From: MW101C3 sp943367595
GTDB lineage: Bacteria; Cyanobacteriota; Cyanobacteriia; PCC-6307; Cyanobiaceae
NCBI GenBank assembly: GCA_943367595.1
Contig: CALRJS020000017.1
Coordinates: 9,648 to 73,647 of the forward strand
Reading direction: 5' to 3'
DNA length: 64,000 nucleotides
Below, piece after piece: positions 17,525 to 26,099 of this stretch. Positions within the stretch are counted from its first letter, which is position 1, and the number at the start of each line of letters is the position of its first letter. Below the pieces are notes generated by a model. That model ran no database searches. It saw only the letters and a list, made by a program, of their open reading frames with translations, and was not told the DNA's origin. The translations under genes and the position numbers were made by a program.

Positions 17525-18337
17525 GTGAAATGCACCAGCGGGCGCCTGTGGCTGGTCAGCGGCACCGGTGAAGGTCCCTGGCTGGCGGCGGCGCTGCTGG
17601 CGAACGGCTGGGAGCTGACCGTCTCCGTGGTGAGCCAGGCGGCGGGGCGCGCTTACGCCCCCCACCCGCGGCTGCAGCTGGAGGTGGGCGCGCTGCAAGG
17701 CAGGACCGGCATCCAGCGGCACCTGGAGGCGGCGCGCCTCCAGCAGCGCCCCTATCAGTGGGTGATCGACGCCAGCCATCCCTTTGCGGTGCAGATCAGC
17801 GCTCAACTGGCGGCGACCTGCCGGCCGCTGGGGCAACCGCTGCTGCGGCTGCTGCGGCCGCTGGAGCCACGCCTCGCCCCGCGGCAGACCCTGTTGAACG
17901 ATCTGCAGGCCCTGGGGAGGGCAGATCTGCGCGGCCAACGGCTGCTGCTGGCGATCGGTGCTCGCCATCTGGCCGCCGCCGCTGCCCATGCCGGCGGGGC
18001 GGAGCTGTTCGCGCGGGTGCTGCCCACACCCGCGAGCCTGCAGCAGGCGCGGGCAGCGGGGCTGGCGGATGCCCACCTGGCCTGCCTGCGGCCGGCCGGC
18101 GGCCCACTGGGGGGGGCGGCCCTCGGCATCGAGCAGGCGCTGCTGCGGCAGTGGCGGATCAGCGCGGTGCTCTGCCGGCAGTCGGGCGGGCGCACGGAGC
18201 GCGGCTGGCAACAGCTCTGTGCCGCCAGGGATCTGCAGCTGCTGTTGCTGGCGCGCCCCGCCGAACCCCCAGGGGTGGAAGGCTTGCCGCTGGCAGAGCT
18301 GCTGGAGAAGCTGGGCCAGCCCCCCCGCTGGCTCTAG
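17525..18337 (+). CDS. cobK: Precorrin-6A reductase (CobK/CbiJ)
   Basis: NADPH-dependent reduction of the precorrin-6A macrocycle in cobamide synthesis. Recognised by the N-terminal LVSGTGEGPWLAAAL nucleotide-binding loop, the central VIDASHPFA motif and the late AVLCRQSGG segment; 270 residues is normal. GTG 17525 lies close to the first beta strand. It is divergent from ssb with 41 bp between starts, and cutA follows 2 bp after its stop. It uses G/C-ending codons like its neighbours. With cobO at 39.6 kb it shows that the host makes corrinoids. Confidence 0.92.
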   Translation: MKCTSGRLWLVSGTGEGPWLAAALLANGWELTVSVVSQAAGRAYAPHPRLQLEVGALQGRTGIQRHLEAARLQQRPYQWVIDASHPFAVQISAQLAATCRPLGQPLLRLLRPLEPRLAPRQTLLNDLQALGRADLRGQRLLLAIGARHLAAAAAHAGGAELFARVLPTPASLQQARAAGLADAHLACLRPAGGPLGGAALGIEQALLRQWRISAVLCRQSGGRTERGWQQLCAARDLQLLLLARPAEPPGVEGLPLAELLEKLGQPPRWL

Positions 18338-18339
18338 CC

Positions 18340-18771
18340 ATGCCACCGCCGTCCAACGACCCTGCCGCTGCGCCCACGGCGCTCGTGCTGGTGCTCACCA
18401 CCGAGGCGGACGCCGCCCAGGCTGAGCGCCTGGCGCAGGCCCTGCTGGAGGAGCGGCTGGCGGTCTGCGTCAGCCTGCTGCCGATCACCTCGCTCTATCA
18501 CTGGCAAGGAAGGATCGAGCGCAGCACGGAAGTGCAGCTGCTGATCAAAACCAGCGTTCCCCAGCTGGAGGCGTTGAAGCGGCGCCTGCACGCGTTGCAC
18601 AGCTACGACACACCGGAATGGATCCACTGGCCGGCCCAGACCGAAGGCGCCTATGGCCTGTGGCTGCAGGGCGAGCTGGCCGGCTCAGCCCAGATGCAGG
18701 CGCACCAGATCCTGCAGGGAGGCCTGTGGGCGGGGTCCGAGCTGGGTGACCACCAGGCCGGCGCAGAGTGA
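18340..18771 (+). CDS. cutA: CutA-like divalent-cation tolerance protein
   Basis: Small trimeric CutA1-fold protein, structurally related to PII. Conserved blocks are VLTTEADAAQAERLAQALLEERLAVCV, ITSLYHWQGRIERSTEVQLLIKT and HSYDTPEWIHWP; the YDTPE motif is the family signature. The exact role is unsettled. The protein runs about 25-30 residues past the usual CutA end (LWLQGE); that tail (AQMQAHQILQGG and on) is antisense to the end of the convergent PfkB kinase gene, with an 87-bp overlap, and is rich in Gln and Gly. It starts 2 bp after cobK and is probably co-transcribed. Confidence 0.9.
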   Translation: MPPPSNDPAAAPTALVLVLTTEADAAQAERLAQALLEERLAVCVSLLPITSLYHWQGRIERSTEVQLLIKTSVPQLEALKRRLHALHSYDTPEWIHWPAQTEGAYGLWLQGELAGSAQMQAHQILQGGLWAGSELGDHQAGAE

Positions 18772-19674
18772 ACCCAATCGACCGCAGTCCTCAAGGCTCT
18801 GGCCCTGGGTGTAGCCGTGCAGGAAGCCGGCCGCGTAGAGGTCGCCGGCGCCGGTGGTGTCCACCAGGGGGCCCAGCTGATACGCCGCAATCGTGTGACT
18901 GCTCTCTCCGGCCAGCACCAGCGATCCCTTTTCGCTGCGGGTGAGCGCGGCCACCTTGCAGCAGCCACGCACCCGGGCCACCGCCTCCTCAAAGCTGTCG
19001 GTGGCGTAGAGGGAGCAGATCTCCAGCTCGTTGGCGAAGAGCAGGTCCACGTGGCCATCCACCAGATCGAGGAAGCTGTCGCGGTGGCGCTCCACGCAGA
19101 AACCGTCGGAGAGGCTGAGGGCCACCTCACCGCCATGGGCACGCACCACCTCTGCAGCGGCGATGAAGGCCCGCTTGGCCGGCTCGGAATCCCAGAGATA
19201 GCCCTCCAGGTAGAGCACCTTCGCCTGCCCCACCAGCTCCAGGTCGAGGTCGGCGGGATCAAGCGTGACGGAGGCCCCCAGATAGGTGCACATCGTGCGC
19301 TGGGCGTCGGGGGTGACCAGGATCAGACAGCGGGCCGTGGAGGGCCCGGACGTGGTGGGGGGCGTCTGGAAGTGAGCTCCCACGGAACGGATGTCGTGGG
19401 CGAAGATCCCGCCCAGCTGATCGTTGCGGACACGGCCGATGAAGCCGGCGCGGCCGCCGAGCTGGGCGATGCCCGCCAGGGTGTTGGCGGCGGATCCGCC
19501 AGAGGTTTCCAGGCCTGGACCAGAGGCGGCGTAGAGGCGGTCGGCCTGAGCTTCGTCCACCAGGGCCATGGTGCCTTTGGTGAGGCCATGGGCTGCAATG
19601 AAGGCGTCGTCCGCCTGCACCAGCACATCCACGATGGCGTTGCCGATGCCGACGACATCAAACTGTTTGATCAT
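18685..19674 (-). CDS. PfkB-family carbohydrate/nucleoside kinase
   Basis: Ribokinase-like kinase, 329 residues. The N-terminal GIGNAIVDVLV, the GGSAANTLAGIAQLGG substrate-side motif and the C-terminal DTTGAGDLYAAGFL with the catalytic Asp and anion hole are all intact. The family covers adenosine, ribose and fructose kinases; the sequence style is that of the adenosine-kinase-like branch found next to purA in cyanobacteria, and the neighbour suggests a purine link, but the substrate cannot be read from the sequence. The start overlaps the purA stop by one base, so both are on one transcript. The 3' end overlaps cutA. Confidence 0.9.
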   Translation of the reverse strand: MIKQFDVVGIGNAIVDVLVQADDAFIAAHGLTKGTMALVDEAQADRLYAASGPGLETSGGSAANTLAGIAQLGGRAGFIGRVRNDQLGGIFAHDIRSVGAHFQTPPTTSGPSTARCLILVTPDAQRTMCTYLGASVTLDPADLDLELVGQAKVLYLEGYLWDSEPAKRAFIAAAEVVRAHGGEVALSLSDGFCVERHRDSFLDLVDGHVDLLFANELEICSLYATDSFEEAVARVRGCCKVAALTRSEKGSLVLAGESSHTIAAYQLGPLVDTTGAGDLYAAGFLHGYTQGQSLEDCGRLGSLCAGLVVTQLGPRPQASLQDLVRLHLG

Positions 19675-20987
19675 CAGGCGCTCAGCAGGGCCCGCTTAGG
19701 GCCGTGGATCGGATCCTCCACCACGATCGTCTGGTCACGTTGCGCTCCGAGCGACACGATGGCGATCGGCACCTCCATCAGCTCAGCGAGGAAGCGGAGA
19801 TAAGCCATCGCCGTGTCCGGCAGCTCCTCCAGCTGGCGGCAGTCGGCGGTGGAGCTCTGCCAGCCCGGCAAGGTTTCAAAGATCGGCTGACAGCGGGCGA
19901 AATCCTCAGCGCTGCTGGGGAAGTGGTCAATGCGCTCGCCATTGAGCTCATAGGCCACACACACCTGGATCTCGTCGAGCTCATCGAGCACATCGAGCTT
20001 GGTGATCGCCAGGCAATCGAGGCCGTTCACCTGCACGGCATAGCGGCCGATCACGCCATCGAACCAGCCACAACGGCGGCGCCGGCCGGTGGTGGTGCCG
20101 AATTCGTGGCCGCGATCGCAGAGGTGATCGTTGAGGCTGCCTTCGAGCTCGGTGGGGAAAGGCCCTTCGCCCACGCGGGTGGTGTAGGCCTTGGCCACAC
20201 CGATCACACGGTCGATCAGGGTGGGGCCCACCCCTGCCCCGATGCAGGCGCCGCCGGACACCGGATTCGATGAGGTGACGTAGGGGTAGGTGCCGTGGTC
20301 GAGGTCGAGCAGGGTGCCCTGCGCCCCTTCGAACAGGATGTTCTTGCGGGCACGGGCGGCCTCGTGGATCGTGCGGGTGCAGTCGACCACATGAGGGGCG
20401 AGCCGCTGGCCGTAGGCGGCGTACTCGAGGATCACCTCCTCAGGATCGAGCGGCGGCAGGTCGTAGATGCGCTCGAGGATCAGGTTCTTTTCGGCCAGAG
20501 GGGCCAGCAGGCGATCCCGCAACCGGTCGACGTCGAGCAGGTCGAGCACCCGGATGCCGTTGCGCTCCGATTTGTCGGCATAGGTGGGGCCGATGCCCCT
20601 GCCAGTGGTGCCGATGCGGCGATCGCCGCGGCGCTGCTCCATCGCCTGATCCAGCAGGCGGTGGTACGGCATGGTCACGTGGGCCGTGGAGGCCAGCTTC
20701 AGGCCGGAGATGTCGATACCGAAGGTGGCGAGCATATCGAGCTCACCGAGCATGACCTTCGGGTCGACCACCGTGCCGGAGCCGATCAGGCAGGTGGTGT
20801 CGGGATACAGAATTCCGGAAGGAATGAGGTGCAGTTTGAGCACCTTGTCGTCGACCACGATCGTGTGGCCGGCGTTCACACCGCCCTGGTAGCGCACCAC
20901 CACATCGGCGGAGCGGCTGAGCAGATCGGTGATCTTTCCCTTGCCTTCGTCACCCCATTGAGCACCGATGACGACGACATTGGCCAA
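19674..20987 (-). CDS. purA: Adenylosuccinate synthetase
   Basis: Joins IMP and aspartate using GTP, first step from IMP to AMP. 437 residues, with the N-terminal P-loop GAQWGDEGKGKITDLL, VNAGHTIVV, the IGTTGRGIGPTYADK block and the FEGAQGTLLDLDHGTYPYVTSS region (shown here as family landmarks). All are intact. The gene is preceded by a 116-bp spacer after psb27 and followed with a one-base overlap by the PfkB kinase. Confident. Confidence 0.97.
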   Translation of the reverse strand: MANVVVIGAQWGDEGKGKITDLLSRSADVVVRYQGGVNAGHTIVVDDKVLKLHLIPSGILYPDTTCLIGSGTVVDPKVMLGELDMLATFGIDISGLKLASTAHVTMPYHRLLDQAMEQRRGDRRIGTTGRGIGPTYADKSERNGIRVLDLLDVDRLRDRLLAPLAEKNLILERIYDLPPLDPEEVILEYAAYGQRLAPHVVDCTRTIHEAARARKNILFEGAQGTLLDLDHGTYPYVTSSNPVSGGACIGAGVGPTLIDRVIGVAKAYTTRVGEGPFPTELEGSLNDHLCDRGHEFGTTTGRRRRCGWFDGVIGRYAVQVNGLDCLAITKLDVLDELDEIQVCVAYELNGERIDHFPSSAEDFARCQPIFETLPGWQSSTADCRQLEELPDTAMAYLRFLAELMEVPIAIVSLGAQRDQTIVVEDPIHGPKRALLSA

Positions 20988-21103
20988 GAAGGAAACAGCG
21001 GCCCGAAGCCGCTTCTAAGCACAAACAGAGAGCCTCTCAGATCAGCTGCCCCTTCGTAAAGCCCCCAGCGGCATCCGTGATCCCGCCGGGGGTGGTCCGG
21101 GCT

Positions 21104-21577
21104 TCAGGCGCCGCGCACGGCGTTGGTTTCAGCCTTCTTGAGCTCCTTCTCCAGGCGAGCGCGCAACGCCTCGGGCAGTGGGCGGTTGGCGTAGTTGGTG
21201 TAGTGGCCCGCCAGCGAATTGACGGCGGTCTGCATGGTGGTGAAGGAGGGCAGGCCGTTCACGTTCGCCCGGGGGCGGTAAAGCGCCATGTAGTCGGAGA
21301 TCAGGGCGCGGGCGTCGGTCTCGGCTGCGCTGCGGGCGGGGTCGTCCTGCTCCAGGGCGATGGTGCTCAGCAGGCTCTGGGCCACGGTCACGGTGTCCTC
21401 CACGTAGACCCCGCTGAGGTTGCCGGTGGCACTGCCGCAGGCCGTGAGCGTGAGGGACAGGCAGAGCGCGACCATCAGAGCCGACGCCATCAGCCGGCGG
21501 CCGAGACGTTGAACGGCGAGCAACAAGGGCCGGAAGGTGCCTTGGCCTGCTTCGAAACGCCAGGGATGCGCGGCCAT
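21104..21577 (-). CDS. psb27: Photosystem II assembly lipoprotein Psb27
   Basis: Lumenal lipoprotein that binds CP43 in PSII assembly and repair intermediates before the Mn cluster forms. The lipobox LTAC puts the lipidated Cys at residue 47, followed by the Psb27 domain (SGVYVEDTVTVAQSLLSTI, then a four-helix bundle with ALISDYMALYRP). The start at 21577 has AGGAG 5 nt upstream, giving an unusually long N-region of about 30 residues before the hydrophobic signal; the inner ATG (21490) lacks a ribosome site. It lies between proS and purA on the same strand. Confidence 0.93.
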   Translation of the reverse strand: MAAHPWRFEAGQGTFRPLLLAVQRLGRRLMASALMVALCLSLTLTACGSATGNLSGVYVEDTVTVAQSLLSTIALEQDDPARSAAETDARALISDYMALYRPRANVNGLPSFTTMQTAVNSLAGHYTNYANRPLPEALRARLEKELKKAETNAVRGA

Positions 21578-21649
21578 CGGAGCTCCTGATTCAATCGGGA
21601 AACTCTATAAGCCGTGCCAGCGAGCGCCCAGGCACGCAAGCCCGAGGCC

Positions 21650-23470
21650 TCAGCAGGAGGGGGCGCCCCTGCCGAGGCGGCCCGCTTCCACCAGTGCGAT
21701 CAGCTGGGCGGGCAGATCAGCGGCGGCCAGCTCCTGCCGTTCGCCGCTGCGGCGCTCCACCAGCTCCACCTGGCCCTGGGCGGCACCGCGCCCCACCACC
21801 ACCCGCCAGGGAATGCCGATCAGGTCAGCGTCTTTGAACTTCACTCCCGCGCGCTCGGGGCGGTCATCGAGCAACACCTCAATCCCGCCGGCCTGCAGGG
21901 CTGCATCGAGGCGCTCGGCCAGCTCCACCTGCACGGGCTCCTGCATGTTCGCCACCACCACGATCACTTCGTAGGGCGCGATCGGCAGGGGCCAGCAGAT
22001 GCCGTTGGCGTCGTGGTGCTGCTCCACCGCCGCCTGGGCCAACCGTGACACACCGATGCCGTAGCAGCCCATCCACAGCGGCTCCTCCACTCCCGCCTCA
22101 TTGGTGAAGCGGGCATCCAGGGCGCTGGAGTACTTGCGGCCCAGCTGGAAGATGTGGCCCACCTCGATGCCACGGCTGGCCTCCAGACGCTGCTCAGGGT
22201 CGTGCAGGCAACGGTCACCCGGCTGGGCGGCGCGCAGATCCGCGGTGTCGGGCGCAGGCATGGCCTCGCCCCAGCAGGCTCCCACCAGGTGATAGTCAAG
22301 GGTGTTGGCGCCGCAGACAAAGGCGCCGAGATCGGCGGCCGACGGATCGGCCAGCCGAAGGAAGCGCTGCTGCCAGCTCGCAGCCCCCTGCAGCAGCGCA
22401 TCGGGCAGGTGCGGACCCAGGAACCCCAGCGGCCATGGCTCCAGCCCCTCGGCCAGCACCTGCTCCGGCGTGATCGGCTCAAGGCTCAGCAAGGCGCCAG
22501 CTTCGGCGCAGCGGGCGGAAACCGCGTTGGAGAGCTTCACCGGATTGAGGGTCTGATCGCCGCGCAGGCTCACCAGCACGGGCAAGGGCCCACCGGTGGC
22601 GAAGCGGGCGAGCAGCACCAGCACCTTCACGGTCTGGGAAGGATCGAACCCATGGGCACTGCAGAGCGCCTCAATCGAGCGCTCACCTGGGGTGGCCAGC
22701 AGGGTGGGGGTTGCCGCAGTTGCCAGTGGCACCGCCGGCTCCACCCGGGAGCAGGCACGCTCCTGGTTGGCGGCGTAGCGACCATCGGGGCTGGCGAGGA
22801 TCAGGTCCTCGCCGGCATCGGCGGTGACCATGAACTCCTGGCTGGCGGAACCGCCGATGGCACCGCTGTCGGCCTCCACCGCCACGGCACGCAGGCCGCA
22901 ACGCTCGAAGATGCGTCGGTAGGCCTGATCCATCACGCCGTAGGCCGCTTTGAGATCCTGCTCATCGGCGTGGAAAGAATAAGCGTCCTTCATGATGAAT
23001 TCCCTGCCACGCATCAGCCCGAAGCGGGGCCTGATCTCATCGCGGAATTTCGTCTGGATCTGATACAGACAAACCGGCAACTGTCGGTAGGAACGCAACA
23101 GATCGGCCGCCAGAGCCGTGATCACTTCCTCGTGGGTGGGGCCCAGGCCAAGCGAACGGTCCTGGCGATCGAGCAGGTGGAACATGATGCCCTCACCCGC
23201 GGTGTATCCCTGCCAGCGGCCGCTGCGCTCCCAGAGCTCGCTGGGCTGCAGCTGGGGGAGCAGGGTTTCCAGCGCCCCAGTGGCGTTCATCTCTTCACGC
23301 ACGATGGCCGACACCTTCTGCAGCACACGCCACAGCAGGGGCAGGTAGGCGTAAATGCCGGAACCGATGCGACGGATGTAGCCGGCCCGCAGCAGCAACC
23401 GATGGGAGGGAATCTCCGCCTCCGCAGGATCGTCGCGAAGCGTCACCAGCATCAGGCGGGAGACACGCAT
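21650..23470 (-). CDS. proS: Prolyl-tRNA synthetase (bacterial type, with editing insert)
   Basis: Charges tRNA-Pro. 606 residues, with class II motifs: motif 1 region LLLRAGYIRRIGSGIYAYLP, motif 2 in TKFRDEIRPRFGLMRGREF, and motif 3 in MGCYGIGVSRLAQAA. The long insert between motifs 2 and 3 (about 225-385) is the INS editing domain of bacterial ProRS that removes mischarged alanine, though it contains a degenerate Ala/Thr/Pro stretch near its start. ATG 23470 is the first start. It is divergent from a small HTH-like gene with a 150-bp spacer. Confidence 0.96.
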   Translation of the reverse strand: MRVSRLMLVTLRDDPAEAEIPSHRLLLRAGYIRRIGSGIYAYLPLLWRVLQKVSAIVREEMNATGALETLLPQLQPSELWERSGRWQGYTAGEGIMFHLLDRQDRSLGLGPTHEEVITALAADLLRSYRQLPVCLYQIQTKFRDEIRPRFGLMRGREFIMKDAYSFHADEQDLKAAYGVMDQAYRRIFERCGLRAVAVEADSGAIGGSASQEFMVTADAGEDLILASPDGRYAANQERACSRVEPAVPLATAATPTLLATPGERSIEALCSAHGFDPSQTVKVLVLLARFATGGPLPVLVSLRGDQTLNPVKLSNAVSARCAEAGALLSLEPITPEQVLAEGLEPWPLGFLGPHLPDALLQGAASWQQRFLRLADPSAADLGAFVCGANTLDYHLVGACWGEAMPAPDTADLRAAQPGDRCLHDPEQRLEASRGIEVGHIFQLGRKYSSALDARFTNEAGVEEPLWMGCYGIGVSRLAQAAVEQHHDANGICWPLPIAPYEVIVVVANMQEPVQVELAERLDAALQAGGIEVLLDDRPERAGVKFKDADLIGIPWRVVVGRGAAQGQVELVERRSGERQELAAADLPAQLIALVEAGRLGRGAPSC

Positions 23471-23580
23471 CGAGCGAACCAGAGCAGGGGCTGGACGCTA
23501 TCACCGAGCCCCTCGGCAGGGTGGAGAGGCAAGCGCTACAGCGAAAGGCTCGGCGGGAACCCAAACACTGCGGCGATTTC

Positions 23581-23589
23581 TGCTACATT
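23581..23589 (+). promoter_or_regulatory. Possible extended -10 promoter element
   Basis: TGCTACATT fits the TGnTAnnnT extended -10 pattern, 35 bp upstream of the HTH-like gene at 23624, in the divergent spacer with proS. No matching -35 hexamer is seen, so this is tentative. Confidence 0.3.
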
Positions 23590-23623
23590 CACTTTTCAGT
23601 CCCAGTAGTCCAAGGTTTGTCTC

Positions 23624-24136
23624 ATGTCCACACAACCGAAGGGTGCTTTCGGGGGTGGGGTGGCCGGCCCTGGCCCTGGTTCCCCTGCGGCACCCCCACC
23701 AGCTCACGGCTCCACGCCCCCCGGCGCCCCGTCCTTCAGTGCCGACACGCCCCCGGAAGGCCTGATCACCATCGATGAGGTGCAGAGGGCTCTGAACCGC
23801 TCACGCGCCTCGGTGTATCGCTACACCAACACCGAGCCGCGCAATCTCAATCCCCCCTTCAACCCGCGGCGCCTCAACCCCGAGTACCGCACCGATCAGA
23901 AGGAAGCCCTGTTGTTTCACCCCAACGAGGTGGCCAGGTTCGCCCGTGACGTGCTTCGCATCAAGGAAGTCACGGTCGAAGTTCTCAACGCCCCTTCCAC
24001 CATCACCCAGCAATTGCTGGGCTCCATCCTCGACGAACTGCAGGGGATCCGGCGCCTGCTTCAGGGCATGGAACGTGCTCCCACCGACCTGAACAGCAAA
24101 CGCGAGCACATTGAGCAGTCACGGCCGGCAGCCTGA
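23624..24136 (+). CDS. Conserved cyanobacterial protein with a helix-turn-helix-like segment
   Basis: 170 residues. The first 45 are Gly/Pro/Ser-rich and likely disordered. Residues about 46-110 (LITIDEVQRALNRSRASVYR, then LLFHPNEVARFARDVLRIKE) look like a small MerR/excisionase-type winged helix, followed by helical sequence ending ILDELQGIRRLLQGME. I recall this as a conserved, unassigned ORF next to proS in picocyanobacteria, sometimes labelled 'resolvase' without good cause: no catalytic serine-recombinase motif is visible. It may bind DNA; target unknown. The ATG is 35 bp after a possible extended -10. Confidence 0.72.
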   Translation: MSTQPKGAFGGGVAGPGPGSPAAPPPAHGSTPPGAPSFSADTPPEGLITIDEVQRALNRSRASVYRYTNTEPRNLNPPFNPRRLNPEYRTDQKEALLFHPNEVARFARDVLRIKEVTVEVLNAPSTITQQLLGSILDELQGIRRLLQGMERAPTDLNSKREHIEQSRPAA

Positions 24137-24191
24137 TCCCCGCCTCCTGACAGGGCCTCCCTTTCGCATGGCCAGTCCATTGGAAAGATGG

Positions 24192-24197
24192 CATAAT
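24192..24197 (+). promoter_or_regulatory. Possible -10 element (CATAAT) with TG extension
   Basis: TGGCATAAT in the 234-bp spacer before the small membrane protein at 24371. It is one of few AT-rich spots in the window. The -35 region at the expected spacing (TGGCCA) is poor. Confidence 0.3.
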
Positions 24198-24370
24198 CAA
24201 GCCAAGATCCAAGTCGAAACGGTGGATGAACTCCAGCGTTTTCGCAGCAGAAGTTACAGACCTGCTTCGGCAGCGCCGTTTCTGCTCTGGATCTGCCACC
24301 CGAGCCCCACGGCGTTTCGGCCTTTCGTGCCGCAATCCTGAGTTCGGGGGGTGTCCCTCAATCCCCGTCC

Positions 24371-24679
24371 ATGGACTCCGCCCAGTCTCGATTTCCAGCC
24401 GAAGACCTCCCTTCCCCGCTCACTGAATCCGACGCCGACCCTGGCGAGGACCCATTCAGTACGGAATCCCTCCTGTTTTCCAGCTCGGCCGTTGTGGGCG
24501 GCTTGATCGGGCTGCTGGCCGTGTTCATTCCACTGATCTCCGTGATGGGGTCCCGGCCTGCCGTCCTGCCCCGCCTGAGCAAGCTGCCAAGCCCACCCGC
24601 GCCGCTGCAGCAAAACCAGGCCCAGCCGCCCGCTTCCGGCATCGGTCTGTTCAACCTGCCCCGCAAGGTTCTGCGCTGA
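24371..24679 (+). CDS. Small single-span membrane protein, unknown function
   Basis: 102 residues: an acidic, Ser/Pro-rich N-terminal third, one strong membrane helix at about 36-58 (SSAVVGGLIGLLAVFIPLISV), then a Pro/Gln-rich tail (PAPLQQNQAQPPA). The acidic side is expected outside and the basic, proline-rich side inside by the positive-inside rule, though this is weak. I do not recognise the family. It stands alone between spacers of 234 and 188 bp, neither of which contains another supportable gene. Confidence 0.6.
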   Translation: MDSAQSRFPAEDLPSPLTESDADPGEDPFSTESLLFSSSAVVGGLIGLLAVFIPLISVMGSRPAVLPRLSKLPSPPAPLQQNQAQPPASGIGLFNLPRKVLR

Positions 24680-24867
24680 GCGCCCCTCGCTGAGCTGTTT
24701 CTCCCCTGCCGTGAACAGCAGGTCGCTCAGCTCTCTCTCCGGAGATCCCTGAGCGGAAGACACCTCAGCCAAGTGGCTGATGGCAATGGCAGCGCTCCCG
24801 GGCAGGGCATCGAGGCTGCTGGGCGGCAGGGCAAGGGCGGCACTCAGGAGCTCTGCGGCGTCTGCGC

Positions 24868-25566
24868 TCAGGCCACGCGCTGAAGCAGGAAGCCTTCGTA
24901 GTCGAGGGCCTGAAAGATGCGTGCCGGGTCGCCGAAGCCTGCCGCATTCACCAGGGCCGTGAGGCGGGCGTCGCCGATCGGATGGAGGCCCTGGGTGAGG
25001 GGGGCGATGCGATCGGCGTCCAGCTCGAGGCCGCTCACCTTCTGAAAGCCGAGCCAGGCCTCGGTGATCTGCTCCTGGAGGAGCGGCAGGGCCGGCCGCA
25101 TCAGGTCCACCAGCACCAGTTGACCGCCGGGCCGCAGGCAGCGGGCCAAGGCGCTCAGAAACGCCAGCTTGGTGCCGTCGTCGGGGAGCGACTGGAGCAC
25201 CAGCACGGAAAGCGCGCCGGCGAACCCCTGCTCAGTGGTGAGCGCTTCCGCCGTGGTCTGCAGCCAGCGGATCGGGGCGGCCTCGCCGAGGCGCTGCCGG
25301 GCGGCAGCGAGCATGGCCGCGGAAGGGTCGATCGCCGTGAGTTGCCAATCGGGGCGTTGAGCGACGGCTTCCACCAGCTCAGCCCCCGTGCCGCATCCGG
25401 CCACCAGCACCTCGGCGCCCTCAGGAGCAGCGAGCGGGGAAGCAGCGAGCAGGGCCACAGCCAGGCGCGCCAGGCTGGCGTAGCCCGGGATCAGCCGCTG
25501 CACCACCAGGTCGTAACCCTCGGGTTCGAGCGGATCGATCAGAGGAGAAACGTCAGCTGAAGCCAA
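24868..25566 (-). CDS. SAM-dependent methyltransferase (class I)
   Basis: 232 residues. A Rossmann methyltransferase core starts with VLVAGCGTGAELVEAV (motif I, SAM glycine loop), TAIDPSAAMLAAARQRL (motif II, acidic residue for the ribose), and LRPGGQLVLVDLMRP (motif IV and after). The N-terminal YDLVVQRLIPGYASL is typical of YjhP/Tam-like or RNA-cap-like small-molecule methyltransferases. The substrate is unknown. TTG 25566 is the best start because upstream sequence belongs to the divergent ferredoxin promoter and gene. Divergent from the ferredoxin with 170 bp between starts. Confidence 0.85.
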   Translation of the reverse strand: MASADVSPLIDPLEPEGYDLVVQRLIPGYASLARLAVALLAASPLAAPEGAEVLVAGCGTGAELVEAVAQRPDWQLTAIDPSAAMLAAARQRLGEAAPIRWLQTTAEALTTEQGFAGALSVLVLQSLPDDGTKLAFLSALARCLRPGGQLVLVDLMRPALPLLQEQITEAWLGFQKVSGLELDADRIAPLTQGLHPIGDARLTALVNAAGFGDPARIFQALDYEGFLLQRVA

Positions 25567-25736
25567 GGCCCGGGATCCGTTGCCGGCGATGCTAGGAGGC
25601 ACTGCCGGCCGGGCAGCCCGCTCGCTGGCGCACAACAGCAACGCCAAGTCGGGGAATGGGCCAACAAGCGTTGCATTCGCGGGCAAGGGCCACCGCCTGC
25701 AGGTAGGTTGGTCGGCGCCCAGACTCCCTCCCTGCC

Positions 25737-26099
25737 GTGCCCACGATCCGGTTCGAAAACGAAGGCCAGAACGTCGGTTGCATCGAGGGGGCGAACCTCC
25801 GCAAGGCGGCACTCGACGCCGGCATCAACCCCTACAAAGGGTTGAACAACCTCAACAACTGCGGTGGCCTGGGCCAATGCGGCACCTGCGTCGTTGAGGT
25901 GCTGGAAGGTGAGCGCAACCTCTCCCCCCGCAGCGACGTCGAGCAGGTGTACCTCTCCGATCGTCCGGCCAACTACCGCCTGAGCTGCCGCACCAGCGTC
26001 ACGGGCGATGTCACCATCCGCACCCGTCCGGATGCCGCCGTGGGCAAAGGCTCCAACAGCCTGGTGGGTGCGCTCAAGGCCCTCGTCGGCATGAAGTGA
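25737..26099 (+). CDS. 2Fe-2S ferredoxin-like protein
   Basis: 120 residues. Four cysteines fit the 2Fe-2S pattern: NCGGLGQCGTC (CxxxxxCxxC) and a distal SCRTSV Cys about 37 residues further. The spacing and sequence resemble a cyanobacterial adrenodoxin/plant-type relative rather than the main photosynthetic ferredoxin PetF, and the basic C-terminal extension (GALKALVGMK) is unusual. It should carry electrons to an unknown partner. GTG 25737; its stop overlaps the next gene's GTG as GTGA, so the ArsC-like protein is translationally coupled and might be a redox partner. Confidence 0.88.
   Translation: MPTIRFENEGQNVGCIEGANLRKAALDAGINPYKGLNNLNNCGGLGQCGTCVVEVLEGERNLSPRSDVEQVYLSDRPANYRLSCRTSVTGDVTIRTRPDAAVGKGSNSLVGALKALVGMK

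Noticed and set aside
24111..24341. Short plus-strand frame between the HTH-like gene and the small membrane protein
   Set aside because: Overlaps the end of the HTH-like gene, has no recognisable domain or clear ribosome site, and contains a possible promoter element.
24868..25812. Extended methyltransferase start at 25812
   Set aside because: The extra 82 codons are antisense to the ferredoxin gene start and have no methyltransferase-like sequence; TTG 25566 fits the fold.
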